Shown: positions 28,307 to 37,257 of the stretch, one piece after another
How positions within the stretch are numbered: the stretch's first letter is position 1
Layout: each line of letters opens with the position of its first letter
From: Leeia oryzae DSM 17879
GTDB taxonomy: Bacteria > Pseudomonadota > Gammaproteobacteria > Burkholderiales > Leeiaceae
NCBI RefSeq assembly: GCF_000376945.1
Contig: NZ_AQXU01000020.1
Coordinates: 62,001 to 126,000 of the forward strand
Length of the DNA: 64,000 nucleotides
Direction: 5' to 3'
Position numbers and translations under genes: made by a program
Notes under the pieces: model-generated
Database searches by the model: none
Told to the model about the DNA's origin: nothing
Seen by the model: only the letters and a program-made list of their open reading frames with translations

Positions 28307-28630
28307 ATGGAATGCGCACCAGACCTCCCTGCCCTCAAGCATGCTGCCAATGAGGCCGTGGCACTATTGAAAACCCTGGGCAACCCGGACCGACTGCTCT
28401 TGCTATGCCAGATGGCCGCGCAAGAATGCAGCGTCAGCGAACTGGAAGAGCTGCTGGATATTCACCAGCCGACCTTGTCCCAGCAACTGGGCATTCTGCG
28501 CCGCGCCGGGCTGGTCAGCACCCGCAAAGAAGGTAAACAGATTTTTTACCGTCTGAGCAGTGACAAGGCAACGGAAGTGATCGCAACACTATACGGCTTG
28601 TATTGCCAGCCACCCGGACCCACCCCATGA
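28307..28630 (+). CDS. ArsR-family repressor of BigR/SqrR type
   Basis: Start ATG at 28307 gives 107 residues with a winged helix (SVSELEELLDIHQPTLSQQLGILRRAGLV, TRKEGKQIFYRLS). Cysteines lie at 3, 34, 41 and 100; Cys41 (ECSVSEL) and Cys100 (LYGLYC) sit at the places of the two redox-active cysteines of the persulfide sensors BigR and SqrR. It would repress the divergent sulfide-oxidation genes and its own operon until persulfide forms a Cys-Cys bridge. Its stop overlaps the SulP start (ATGA). Confidence 0.9.
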   Translation: MECAPDLPALKHAANEAVALLKTLGNPDRLLLLCQMAAQECSVSELEELLDIHQPTLSQQLGILRRAGLVSTRKEGKQIFYRLSSDKATEVIATLYGLYCQPPGPTP

Positions 28631-30336
28631 AGTGGCCCCTGCCCGGCTGGATACGGCACTATCATGCCCGCCACCTGCCGCATGATGCGATTGCCAGCAT
28701 CACCTTGATGGTTTTGCTGATCCCCCAGGGGTTAGCCTATGCATTGCTGGCCGGCATGCCGCCCCAGGCAGGGCTCTATGCCAGCATTTTTCCGGCACTT
28801 CTGTATGCACTGGCGGGCTCCAGCGCCACCTTGTCTGTGGGGCCGGCCGCTTTGCCGGCCATGATGACGGTAATCACCGTCAGTGCAGTTGCCACACCTT
28901 TCACACCGGCCTACTTTGGACTGGCCGCAGCCGTTGCCTTGCTGTCTGGCCTCTTGCGACTGGTGCTAGGCGTGTTGCGATTCGGCTTTATGGCCAATCT
29001 GCTGTCTCAGCCCGTGGTGGGAGGGTTCATTGCCGGTTCGGCATTCATGATCATCCTGACACAAGTCCCCAATCTGTTGGGCATTCCAGCCCATGGCGAT
29101 ACGGCCTGGTTATTATTGCTGGATATTGCACGCCGGTTGCCGATGCTCTCGCGGGATAGCCTGCTGCTATCTCTGGGTGCGTTTGTCATGGTCTTGCTGA
29201 TCCGCTACGGTTTGCAAGCCCTGCTACATGCGCTGAAAACGCCTGCCAGTCTTGGCCAATTGCTGGTCAAAACCGCGCCGGTCATCGTGATGATCCTGGC
29301 GACACTGGTGGTGCGCTTTGGGCATCTCTCGGTCAAGACCATCGGCCCCTTGCCGCAAGGCTGGCAGGGCATGGCGCTACCTGATGCGGACTGGGGGTTG
29401 GTACTGCACATGTGGCCGGCCATTCTGGCCATTGCCCTGCTGGGGTTTGTCGACAGTTTTTCGATTGCCCAGACACTGGCCATCAAGCGCCGGGAAAATG
29501 TCTCGCCGGACCGTGAACTGATGGCCCTGGGGCTGGCCAATATGGGGGCAGGCCTGACGGGTGGCTTCCCGGTATCAGCCAGTTTCGGGCGCTCTGCCGC
29601 CAATGAAATGGCCGGGGCAAAAACCCAGCTGGCGGGTGTGCTGGCTGCCTTTGGCATGCTGGCCATATTGCTGGCGGGGGGGAATCTGTTTGTTTACCTG
29701 CCGGTATGCGTGCTGGGGGTGACCATCGTGATGGCAGTGAGCCAAATGCTGGATGGCTCGCTGCTGAAGCTTTCGTTCCGCTATGACCGCCGCGATGCAT
29801 TCGTCTATCTGGCAACCTTGCTGATGGTACTGTTCATCGGGGTAGTGCAGGCAATTCTGGCCGGGGTGGTTTTGTCGCTGGCCCTGTTCATCTGGCGCAC
29901 CAGCCAGCCGCATCTGGCCAGACTGGGGAGAATCCCCGGCACAGAGCATTACCGCAACGTGCTGCGTTACCAGACGGAAACCCGTCCGGATATCCTGATC
30001 ATCCGCGTGGACGAGAATCTGTACTTTGCCAATATCCGCTTTGTGCAGGCGTCGGTTATCCATTTTTTGCGGCAACACCCGAAAACCCGGTCGCTCTTGC
30101 TGGTGCTCAGTTCTGTCAACATGCTGGATGTCTCTGCCTTGCAGGGGTTGCAGACATTGCAAGCGGAATTGCAAGCACAGGGCGTGTCGTTACATCTGGC
30201 CGAAGTCAAAGGACCAGTCATGGACAAGCTCCAGCAAAGCGGTTTTCTGGACAAGCTCACGGGGAGTGTTCATTTATCCATTCATGCGGCAGTGCAGGCA
30301 CTAAGCCATGCCGAGGCACCTGACTTCATGATCTAG
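28627..30336 (+). CDS. SulP-family anion transporter with STAS domain
   Basis: From the ATG at 28627 the product has 569 residues: about ten to twelve membrane segments beginning at DAIASITLMVLLIPQGLAYA, the SulP core (GLYASIFPALLYALAGSS, NMGAGLTGGFPVSASFGRSA), and a C-terminal STAS domain (about 440-560, LLLVLSSVNMLDVSALQGLQ). The ATGA overlap with the arsR-family gene points to one operon. SulP proteins carry sulfate, bicarbonate or other anions; here sulfate or sulfite movement linked to sulfide oxidation is a reasonable guess. It ends convergently with the kdgK-like gene, overlapping by 11 bases. Confidence 0.92.
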   Translation: MKWPLPGWIRHYHARHLPHDAIASITLMVLLIPQGLAYALLAGMPPQAGLYASIFPALLYALAGSSATLSVGPAALPAMMTVITVSAVATPFTPAYFGLAAAVALLSGLLRLVLGVLRFGFMANLLSQPVVGGFIAGSAFMIILTQVPNLLGIPAHGDTAWLLLLDIARRLPMLSRDSLLLSLGAFVMVLLIRYGLQALLHALKTPASLGQLLVKTAPVIVMILATLVVRFGHLSVKTIGPLPQGWQGMALPDADWGLVLHMWPAILAIALLGFVDSFSIAQTLAIKRRENVSPDRELMALGLANMGAGLTGGFPVSASFGRSAANEMAGAKTQLAGVLAAFGMLAILLAGGNLFVYLPVCVLGVTIVMAVSQMLDGSLLKLSFRYDRRDAFVYLATLLMVLFIGVVQAILAGVVLSLALFIWRTSQPHLARLGRIPGTEHYRNVLRYQTETRPDILIIRVDENLYFANIRFVQASVIHFLRQHPKTRSLLLVLSSVNMLDVSALQGLQTLQAELQAQGVSLHLAEVKGPVMDKLQQSGFLDKLTGSVHLSIHAAVQALSHAEAPDFMI

Positions 30337-31273
30337 GCAAAGGCGCCAGCCCGAGTTCTGCCCGGGTGGGCAAGCCATCCGAATCCCCCGGGAACTGCAC
30401 GACTCGGGCGCCGATCCGATTACCACGCGCCGCGGCGGCCGGCAGCGTCTCTTGTTCCAGCAAGCTGCTGATCACGCCGACGGCAAAACCGTCCCCTGCC
30501 CCGACGGTATCAACCACGGAGGGGACTGGCACACCGGGTACATAGGTAGCTTGCAGTGCAGTTGCCACATACGCCCCCTCCGGCCCCAGCTTGACGACAA
30601 CGGCCTTGCACCCCATGTCCAGATAAAAACGGGCGATGGCTTCCGGCTGGCTGGACCCGGCCAGGATACGGCCCTCAGCAATGCCGGGCAGGATGATATC
30701 GGCCCGGGCGGCCAGCGCATTCAAGGTTTCCACCATTAGCGTCTCTGACGGCCAGAGCACCGGGCGCAGATTGGGGTCAAAGGTCACGGTCACCATGTCC
30801 TGCCTGGCTTTGTCCAGCATGGCCTGCACCAGTTGGTGGCAGCCCGTCGATAAAGCCGGACTGATACCAGTGACATGCAGCAGCCGTGCCTGATACCAGT
30901 CTGGCGGCAAATCATCCGCCGTCATCTGGCTGGCGGCAGAGCCCTTACGGTGGTATTCCACCTGCGGATCCTTCCCCTTTGCAGCCCGGGTTTTCAGCAT
31001 GAAGCCGGTAGGCAGGCCTGGCGACGTCTTGATGAACCGGCGATCTACGCCATCCGCCACCATCACCTGTAGCAGATAATCGCCAAAGGCATCCTGCCCC
31101 AGCCGGCTCAGATACCCCACCCGATGACCAAGCCTGGCCAAGCCGATGGCAACATTCAGCTCGGCACCGGCAGCATGGCGGGCAAAGTGAGCGACGGATG
31201 ACAGCGAGCCTTCCTCTTGTGCGGCAAACAGCACCATGGCTTCGCCAACGGTAATCACATCCAGTGCATCCAT
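30326..31273 (-). CDS. kdgK: 2-keto-3-deoxygluconate kinase (PfkB family)
   Basis: The 315-residue PfkB kinase phosphorylates 2-keto-3-deoxygluconate to KDPG. It has the N-terminal GEAMVLFA, the sugar motif HAAGAELNVAIGLARLG and the anion hole and base VDTVGAGDGFAVG. Its ATG directly follows the UxaA stop codon, the product of whose reaction is its expected substrate. It is the last gene of the sugar island; no KDPG aldolase is in the window, so a general Eda must finish the pathway. Confidence 0.9.
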   Translation of the reverse strand: MDALDVITVGEAMVLFAAQEEGSLSSVAHFARHAAGAELNVAIGLARLGHRVGYLSRLGQDAFGDYLLQVMVADGVDRRFIKTSPGLPTGFMLKTRAAKGKDPQVEYHRKGSAASQMTADDLPPDWYQARLLHVTGISPALSTGCHQLVQAMLDKARQDMVTVTFDPNLRPVLWPSETLMVETLNALAARADIILPGIAEGRILAGSSQPEAIARFYLDMGCKAVVVKLGPEGAYVATALQATYVPGVPVPSVVDTVGAGDGFAVGVISSLLEQETLPAAAARGNRIGARVVQFPGDSDGLPTRAELGLAPLPRS

Positions 31274-32803
31274 TTACATCACCGCCCCGAGTTGCCACGG
31301 TACAAATTCGTTATCCCCCAACCCGTTCTGCTCGCTCATGGTTGGCTGGCCGGACGCCGTTGCCAGTATCAACGCCAGCAGATCCTGCCCAGCCTGCGCC
31401 AGCGTCAGTCCACCGGTCAATAGGTCACCAGCGTTGAAATCCATATCAAGCCGCATGCGTTCGAACAATGTGGAGTTGGTGGCCAGTTTAAGAGAAGGCA
31501 CCGGTTTGCAACCGTAGGTTGACCCTCGCCCGGTAGTAAAACAGATCAGGTTTGCGCCACTGGCAACCTGACCGGTTGCGGATACCGGGTCATACCCCGG
31601 GGAGTCCATGAACACCAGACCGGATGTAGTCACCGGCTCGGCATATTCGTAGACAGCCATCAAACCAGTCGACCCCGCTTTGGCCACGGCACCCAAAGAT
31701 TTTTCCAGAATGGTGGTTATTCCACCGGCCTTGTTGCCAGGGGACGGGTTATTGTTCATGTCTCCCTGATGCATGCGGGTGTAGGCTTCCCACCAGGCGA
31801 TGCGGGACAACAGTTTGTCACCTACCGCCTGACTGGCCGCTCGGGACGTCAGCAAATGCTCGGCACCATAGATTTCTGGTGTTTCCGACAGGATGGCCGT
31901 TCCCCCTTGCTGCACCAGCAGATCAACCGCCGTGCCTAGCACCGGGTTTGCCGTAATGCCGGAATAAGCATCCGACCCGCCACACTGCAGCCCGATCACC
32001 AGCTTTGATAGCGGGACGGGCGATCGCTTTGCCAGGTTGGCAATCGGCAACATGGCTTCTATGCGGGCAATACCTTCTGCAATGCTTTCTCTCGTTCCGC
32101 CCTGATCCTGGATGATCAAGGTAGAAAACAAACCGGCCTGGCGCGCGGGCAGCTGTTCGACCAACCGGGCGACCTGATTCACCTCGCAGCCCAGACCAAT
32201 CACCAATACTCCGACAAAATTGGGATGGCGAGCATAACCCTGCAAGGTACGGCGCAGGATATCGATACCCTCCCCGGTGCTACCCATGCCGCATCCTGCA
32301 CCATGGGTAATAGAAACAACCCCATCCACCGAAGGAAAACCGGCCAGCGCGGCCGCATTAAAATGTTCTGCAATTTTCTTGCTGACGGTCGCCGAGCAAT
32401 TTACGCTGGCGATGACGCCAATATAATTCCGGGTACCCACTTGACCCGTTTGGCGTACATACCCCATGAAATGGGCTGTCTCCGGCTCACGAGGGGTCGG
32501 CTGATACCCGCTGCCGATCTCATGTGTCAATGTCCCGTGCTCAGACAGCACATTATGAACATGGACATGCGCGCCGGCCTCTACAGACTCGGAGGCAATG
32601 CCGATGATCTGCCCGTATTTCCGGACAGGCTGCCCCGCCGCGATATCTACCAGCGCAATTTTATGCCCTGCCGGTACTGGCTGGGTAACGACCACGTTCA
32701 GGCCATCATCGGTCTGCCATTCGCTACCTGGTGTTAAAGATTCCAGTGCAACGGCCACATTATCGGCCGGGCTCAGGCGCAACAAGCGCTTTGGTGCATT
32801 CAT
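31274..32803 (-). CDS. uxaA: Altronate dehydratase (UxaA family, full length)
   Basis: The 509-residue protein combines the N-terminal SAF domain (about 1-100) and the C-terminal dehydratase domain in one chain, as in altronate dehydratase. Visible are TGQVGTRNYIGVIASVNCSATV, HGAGCGMGSTGEGIDIL and LQCGGSDAYSGITANPVLG, with the cysteines expected to hold an iron or Fe-S centre. It would turn D-altronate into 2-keto-3-deoxygluconate. A galactarate-type substrate is possible by sequence, but the reductase and dehydrogenase upstream favour altronate. Confidence 0.87.
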   Translation of the reverse strand: MNAPKRLLRLSPADNVAVALESLTPGSEWQTDDGLNVVVTQPVPAGHKIALVDIAAGQPVRKYGQIIGIASESVEAGAHVHVHNVLSEHGTLTHEIGSGYQPTPREPETAHFMGYVRQTGQVGTRNYIGVIASVNCSATVSKKIAEHFNAAALAGFPSVDGVVSITHGAGCGMGSTGEGIDILRRTLQGYARHPNFVGVLVIGLGCEVNQVARLVEQLPARQAGLFSTLIIQDQGGTRESIAEGIARIEAMLPIANLAKRSPVPLSKLVIGLQCGGSDAYSGITANPVLGTAVDLLVQQGGTAILSETPEIYGAEHLLTSRAASQAVGDKLLSRIAWWEAYTRMHQGDMNNNPSPGNKAGGITTILEKSLGAVAKAGSTGLMAVYEYAEPVTTSGLVFMDSPGYDPVSATGQVASGANLICFTTGRGSTYGCKPVPSLKLATNSTLFERMRLDMDFNAGDLLTGGLTLAQAGQDLLALILATASGQPTMSEQNGLGDNEFVPWQLGAVM

Positions 32804-32827
32804 GTACTTCCCCGTCTTATCAAGGGG

Positions 32828-33157
32828 TTAATCCATATGGAAAACCAGATCCATCATGGCCCAGTGTTCCCCCGCCGCCCTGCTGGCCAGTGGCCGCTGA
32901 CAGGGGCCGCACAAGGCCCACCAGCGCCGGGTCACTTCCTGATCCGCAATGGACTGCATGTCGGCTTCAAAATCATGCCCGTGGTATTCCCAGTAGCCAA
33001 ACAGCAGGTTCTCCGGCTCCCGCAGGAAAATGCTGTAATTCCGGACATTTGCCTTGCTAAGGCCAGCCAGAATCTCCGGCCAGACACTGGCATGCAACCG
33101 TTTGTATTCTTCGATATGCTCAGGCGCGATACCGATCACCATACCCATACGCTGCAT
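32828..33157 (-). CDS. Rhamnose-mutarotase-family protein, probable L-fucose/L-galactose mutarotase
   Basis: I place the start at the ATG at 33157, one base after the lactonase stop, with GGGGAG upstream; the 109-residue product begins MQRMGMVIGIAPEHIEEYK. It matches the RhaM/YiiL fold with NYSIFLREPENLLFGYWEYHG and a late Trp-rich segment (RRWWALC). The family interconverts aldose anomers. Between a lactonase and a dehydrogenase of the L-fucose type it probably supplies the anomer used by the dehydrogenase. Confidence 0.87.
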   Translation of the reverse strand: MQRMGMVIGIAPEHIEEYKRLHASVWPEILAGLSKANVRNYSIFLREPENLLFGYWEYHGHDFEADMQSIADQEVTRRWWALCGPCQRPLASRAAGEHWAMMDLVFHMD

Positions 33158-33158
33158 G

Positions 33159-34001
33159 TCAGACTCCCCGATGTGCCAGACGATAAAATTCGCTGGCGGT
33201 CCCGCCAAATACGGCCTGCTTTTCTGTGGACGTCAGCTGCGCCAACAACGCCTCGCTCTGATCAACCCAGCCTGCGTACTGCCCGGCCAGATTCAGCACG
33301 GGCCAGTCGCTTCCCCACATGACCCGGTGCGCACCAAATTGCTGCAGCACCAGATCCACATATGGTGCCAGATGGCGAGTATCGGTATAGATGCCAGCTT
33401 CGGTCAGCAAGCCAGATAGTTTGCAAAACACATTCGGGCAGGCAGCAAGGGCTGTCATGTCTGCGGCCCATTCATCCCATTGCTGCAAGGCGATTTCCGG
33501 CTTGGCAGCATGGTCTATCACGATTGGCAACGCTGGATATTCGCGAGCAAACCGCAACAGACCCGGTAACTGTCGAGGCAGCACCAGTGCATCAAAACTC
33601 AGCTTTGATTCCATCAGGGCATTGATGGCGGGTGCCAAACCAGGCTGGCAAATCCAGTGATCATCGGCTTCTGACTGCAGCATCGGACGTACGCCCTTGA
33701 ATGCCGGGTGACCGGCAAACTGGCGGATGCGTGCTGGTGCATCAGCATGTGTCAGGTCTACCCAGCCCACGACGCCAAGGATGAAATCATGCTGACTGGC
33801 CAGGGTCAGTAGATAGTCGGTATCTGCCTCCACGGGGAGCGACTGCACCACCACGGTACCGTCTATTCCAGTCTGCTTGAGCAGTGGCATCAGGTCTTGT
33901 GGCTGGAAATCACGGTAAATGGCCGCAAGCGATGCGGGCGGCCACTGCCCTTCTCTTGCGCTCATCAACCAGAAATGCTGATGTGCATCGATCCTCATCA
34001 T
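33159..34001 (-). CDS. Amidohydrolase-family sugar lactonase (L-fuconolactonase type)
   Basis: The start at 34001 follows AGGGGGAGCAGC and overlaps the preceding gene as ATGA; an upstream frame adds residues without family features. The 280-residue TIM-barrel protein (COG3618 amidohydrolase) begins MMRIDAHQHFW, the HxH metal motif, and has IVIDHAAKPEIA and VMWGSDWPVLN. Members hydrolyse L-fucono-, L-galactono- and related lactones to the aldonic acid. It follows the dehydrogenase that would make its substrate. Confidence 0.9.
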   Translation of the reverse strand: MMRIDAHQHFWLMSAREGQWPPASLAAIYRDFQPQDLMPLLKQTGIDGTVVVQSLPVEADTDYLLTLASQHDFILGVVGWVDLTHADAPARIRQFAGHPAFKGVRPMLQSEADDHWICQPGLAPAINALMESKLSFDALVLPRQLPGLLRFAREYPALPIVIDHAAKPEIALQQWDEWAADMTALAACPNVFCKLSGLLTEAGIYTDTRHLAPYVDLVLQQFGAHRVMWGSDWPVLNLAGQYAGWVDQSEALLAQLTSTEKQAVFGGTASEFYRLAHRGV

Positions 34002-35017
34002 GCTGCTCCCCCTGGGGTAGGTGCATCCGGGTGCAGCAATTCTTTGTCTTTCAGGGCTTGCCAGAAGGCCGTTGGCAATGGGGTATTCATCCATGCCAGA
34101 TTCTGGGTAAGCTGGGTTGCATTTCTGGCTCCCGCCAGACAACTAACGACTGCGGGATGTGCCAGCGGAAACTGCAAGGCAGCGGCCTGAACCGGTACCT
34201 CAAACGCATCACACACCGCCGTCAGACGCGCGACCTTTGCCACCACCTCAGCAGGTGCATCGGCATAATTGAACTTCCCGGACCCTGCCAGAATGCCGGA
34301 GTTGAATGGCCCACCGGCAATGATGGAATGCCCGCTGGCCGCACATCTGGACAACAGCGGTTCCAGACTTTCCTGCTCCAGCAAGGTATAACGCCCCGCG
34401 AGCAATGAGCAGTCCAGTGTGACTTCCTGCATAGCTTCCACAATGATCTGCCATTCGTTTACACCAAGGCCGATGGCTCTTGTCTGCCCTTGGGTTCGCA
34501 GTTCTTCCAGCGCCCGGAATCCGCCACCTTGCGTCAGCTGCGCCCAGTAGTGTGCATGCATTTCCTGATGGGTATAGGCACCAATGTCATGTACAAACAG
34601 GATATCGATATGCGTCAACCCCAAACGCTGCAGGCTATCCTCGAAAGAACGCATGATGCCACTATAGGTGTAATCGTAATGCGGCCTGAAGGGTAATGGC
34701 TCTGCCCAGCCATCCTCACCGGGCTTTACACTGGTATCGGCTTTCATCAGCCGGCCCACTTTGCTGCTCAGGATGAATTCGGCACGTGGTTTTTCCCGCA
34801 ATACCGCACCGACCCGGTGCTCTGACAAGGTGTAGCCATAAAAGGGGGCCGTATCGAAATAGCGAAGCCCCATGTCCCAGGCTGTCTGCAAGGTATGGGT
34901 GGCTTCTTCATTGGAAGATGGCCGGTACAGCCCCCCCATCTGGGCGCATCCCAATCCAAGCTGACTGAGTGCAAATGTTTGATTCAACATCATCTTGGCA
35001 GTTACTGCGGTCATCAT
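33998..35017 (-). CDS. Aldo/keto reductase, probable L-fucose/L-galactose dehydrogenase
   Basis: The 339-residue AKR has LGLGCAQMGGLYR, the catalytic Asp and Tyr in LRYFDTAPFYGYTLSEHRVG, Lys in LSSKVGRL and the His region in LTHIDILFVHDIG. The sequence resembles the D-threo-aldose 1-dehydrogenase group, which oxidises L-fucose, L-galactose and D-arabinose to lactones. It heads the segment AKR-lactonase-mutarotase-UxaA-KdgK. Two adjacent ATGs follow GAGG. A palindrome shared with the transporter promoter lies just upstream. Confidence 0.88.
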   Translation of the reverse strand: MMTAVTAKMMLNQTFALSQLGLGCAQMGGLYRPSSNEEATHTLQTAWDMGLRYFDTAPFYGYTLSEHRVGAVLREKPRAEFILSSKVGRLMKADTSVKPGEDGWAEPLPFRPHYDYTYSGIMRSFEDSLQRLGLTHIDILFVHDIGAYTHQEMHAHYWAQLTQGGGFRALEELRTQGQTRAIGLGVNEWQIIVEAMQEVTLDCSLLAGRYTLLEQESLEPLLSRCAASGHSIIAGGPFNSGILAGSGKFNYADAPAEVVAKVARLTAVCDAFEVPVQAAALQFPLAHPAVVSCLAGARNATQLTQNLAWMNTPLPTAFWQALKDKELLHPDAPTPGGAA

Positions 35018-35035
35018 CGCCTCTTTTTAGATTGT

Positions 35036-35053
35036 ATTTTTATAAATAAAAAT
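35036..35053. promoter_or_regulatory. AT-rich inverted repeat upstream of the dehydrogenase operon
   Basis: ATTTTTAT-AA-ATAAAAAT is a near-perfect palindrome 19 bases upstream of the aldo/keto reductase start. Read on the minus strand it contains TTTTTATTTATA, the same core found twice upstream of the ABC transporter operon at 43729-43742 and 43816-43829. Confidence 0.55.
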
Positions 35054-35093
35054 CTACCACATGCAAACAAAGCCCGGCACAAGTCGCTCAGAC

Positions 35094-36005
35094 TCAGGAT
35101 GCCAGATGCTCTGTTTTCGTTCTGATCGCATGCATCAGGGTTGCCCGTGACGTTTTCAGATGCTGACGCATGCTGTCCAGTGCATGGCGGATATCCCGCT
35201 TTGCCAATGCCTTGAGAATTTCCAGATGCTCGTCAATCGCAAAACTGTTACGGGCCATTTCATCGCGCTTGTCCCACTGGTAATGATAATGGAACACAAA
35301 CGATACGATGTCATAAAAACCCTGTGCAAACCGGTTGCGCAAAATGCCGATCAGCAAAGTATGGAAGTCCCTGTCCAGTGCGGGAAACTCGCTATACTTT
35401 GTACTGACTTTGGCCTTGAGCTTCTCATGCCGGACAATCAGCTTGTCCAGTTGTTTCCAGACATCATCCTTATCATCCAGACTGGCAAATTTCTCAATCG
35501 CGGCAATCTCGAAAAGCTGGCGCATCTCGGCCAGTTCTTCGGCAAAACTAAGATCAAAAGCACACAACCGCCAGCCCCCGTTGGGCTTCTTTTCGATCAG
35601 GCCATAGCGCGAAAACCCGATCAGGAACTCCCGTACACTCACCGTACTGGCGCCGGCCTCCCGCGCCAGTTCTGACTCCGAAAACTCGGCACCTGGCGGC
35701 AGGTCTTTCTGGAATACTCGCTCCAGTAAAACCTGCTGGATTTTTTCGGTGCCTGTCTGCAGTTCGGCAAGATCAAAATAATCCTCCGGCACCGGCATCC
35801 GCAGTAAACGCCGGTCATGAATGCCGTTAATCACTTGCAACTGATGCAAATGCGTAATGGCACTGCGGATGGTTGTCCGGCTGACACCGCACAGCACGGC
35901 CAATTGCTGCTCTGGCGGCAGTACCGCATCCACCTTCATCTTGTCGGCAATGTAACTTAACAATTGATTTGTGGTTTTCTTTGCAACCGTAGAGGGTTTT
36001 GGCAT
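35094..36005 (-). CDS. GntR-family regulator with two winged-helix domains and FCD domain
   Basis: The 303-residue protein starts with one GntR-type winged helix (about 10-70: LPPEQQLAVLCGVSRTTIRS) and then has a second (about 88-150: LPPGAEFSESELAREAGAST with VSVREFLIGFSRYGLIEK), before a helical FCD-like effector domain (about 155-290). GntR proteins normally have one DNA-binding domain of this kind. It lies in the same direction between the L-galactonate branch and the dehydrogenase segment, so it probably regulates the island, perhaps through the repeated TTTTTATTTATA sites. Confidence 0.88.
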   Translation of the reverse strand: MPKPSTVAKKTTNQLLSYIADKMKVDAVLPPEQQLAVLCGVSRTTIRSAITHLHQLQVINGIHDRRLLRMPVPEDYFDLAELQTGTEKIQQVLLERVFQKDLPPGAEFSESELAREAGASTVSVREFLIGFSRYGLIEKKPNGGWRLCAFDLSFAEELAEMRQLFEIAAIEKFASLDDKDDVWKQLDKLIVRHEKLKAKVSTKYSEFPALDRDFHTLLIGILRNRFAQGFYDIVSFVFHYHYQWDKRDEMARNSFAIDEHLEILKALAKRDIRHALDSMRQHLKTSRATLMHAIRTKTEHLAS

Positions 36006-36123
36006 GGTCTGCTTCCGGTAGTCCTGATACTGGTAACAACAATAAATCTATGTCGACTATAAATATTATACATTGTATCCAACAGAATCACCTGCCCGAA
36101 TCAACACCTTTCATGCCATTTTC

Positions 36124-37254
36124 CTATACTGTGACAACCTCCAGCGCACGTTGCAAACGGCTGTTTGTCAGGACCACGCCATACTGGCCTGCCAGATCCA
36201 TCAGGGGCTGAAAGCGTCTTCTTTTCTTTTCGGCATGGTTTTGAGCAATATCTGCCAGCCGGTGACGCAGAAACGGATTACCAAAACGTTCTTCTACCGA
36301 TTGCATGTACATCCGTGCCTGCTCGCCTTGCCCCATCGCATCGAAAACGGGCAGCACCTCTTCCTGCCACACGGCACGCAGGGTACGCACAATCCCGTCG
36401 GTTTGCATGGCCTCATGCACAGTCATGTCCGGTGCCCGGTCGGCCATGGATTGCCATGTTTCTACCATGCAGCTGTGCCCGAGATTCAGAAAGAGCAGCT
36501 TGAGCCGTTCATAACTGGCCAGCTCATCCGTAACAATCACTTGCGGGTGCAGGCATGGCAAGACCATGCCGGGCGTGCGTTCAATTGCCCACAGGGCGTA
36601 TGGCTCGGCCACTGCGCCAACGGGTTTGATGGCCTCGGACACAATCCGGTCCACCAGCGAATTGACCCAGATACAGTCATTCTTGAGGTAATCCTGAAAA
36701 TCTGCCGGCAGAGACCATTGCGATGCCAGTTGCAGCAATACCCCTTTTAACACATCGCCATTTCTGGAAATCAGCTCGCATGGATAAAGCGTGATTGGCG
36801 CCCCCCCTTGCAAAAAGCGATACCAAAGCAGCAGCAGCAAACGCGCCGGGAAACTCTCCGGCACGGAATCCACTCGTTGTCTGAACAAACGGTCAGCCAG
36901 CGGAATCTCATAACCTTTGTCACCGGTATTGGAAATAACCACCTGTGATTCCGAACTGGCCACTATATCCTGTAGCGCGATCCAGTCTTTGGTCGCCACC
37001 AGCCCCTTGCGCACCGAATTCACCCAGTACGTTTCATCCACCAACGCACCCTGCTGCAAACCGCGTAGATGAACCGGATAACCTTTGGCATCGCTGAAAG
37101 CAGCAATCCGTCCGGCGCTCTCGGGATTATTGGTCCCCTGAACAATGGTGATTCCACCCAGCGCTTCGCCGGCTTCCATGGCCTGGCTGACAAACAGATC
37201 CACATGGGCCTGCAAGAAGCGGCTAGTACCAAACTGCAGAATCGGGCTTGTCAT
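36124..37254 (-). CDS. Mannitol-dehydrogenase-family reductase, probable tagaturonate reductase (UxaB-like)
   Basis: The 376-residue NAD-dependent polyol dehydrogenase shows ILQFGTSRFLQAHVDLFV, the N-terminal nucleotide-binding motif, VVISNTGDKGYE, LYPCELISRNGDVLKG and the C-terminal helical domain. It is about 100 residues shorter than E. coli UxaB. Its neighbours, an LgoD-like dehydrogenase that would produce D-tagaturonate and an altronate dehydratase that would use D-altronate, point to tagaturonate reduction. Fructuronate or another keto-acid remains possible. Confidence 0.82.
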   Translation of the reverse strand: MTSPILQFGTSRFLQAHVDLFVSQAMEAGEALGGITIVQGTNNPESAGRIAAFSDAKGYPVHLRGLQQGALVDETYWVNSVRKGLVATKDWIALQDIVASSESQVVISNTGDKGYEIPLADRLFRQRVDSVPESFPARLLLLLWYRFLQGGAPITLYPCELISRNGDVLKGVLLQLASQWSLPADFQDYLKNDCIWVNSLVDRIVSEAIKPVGAVAEPYALWAIERTPGMVLPCLHPQVIVTDELASYERLKLLFLNLGHSCMVETWQSMADRAPDMTVHEAMQTDGIVRTLRAVWQEEVLPVFDAMGQGEQARMYMQSVEERFGNPFLRHRLADIAQNHAEKKRRRFQPLMDLAGQYGVVLTNSRLQRALEVVTV

Positions 37255-37257
37255 GGC

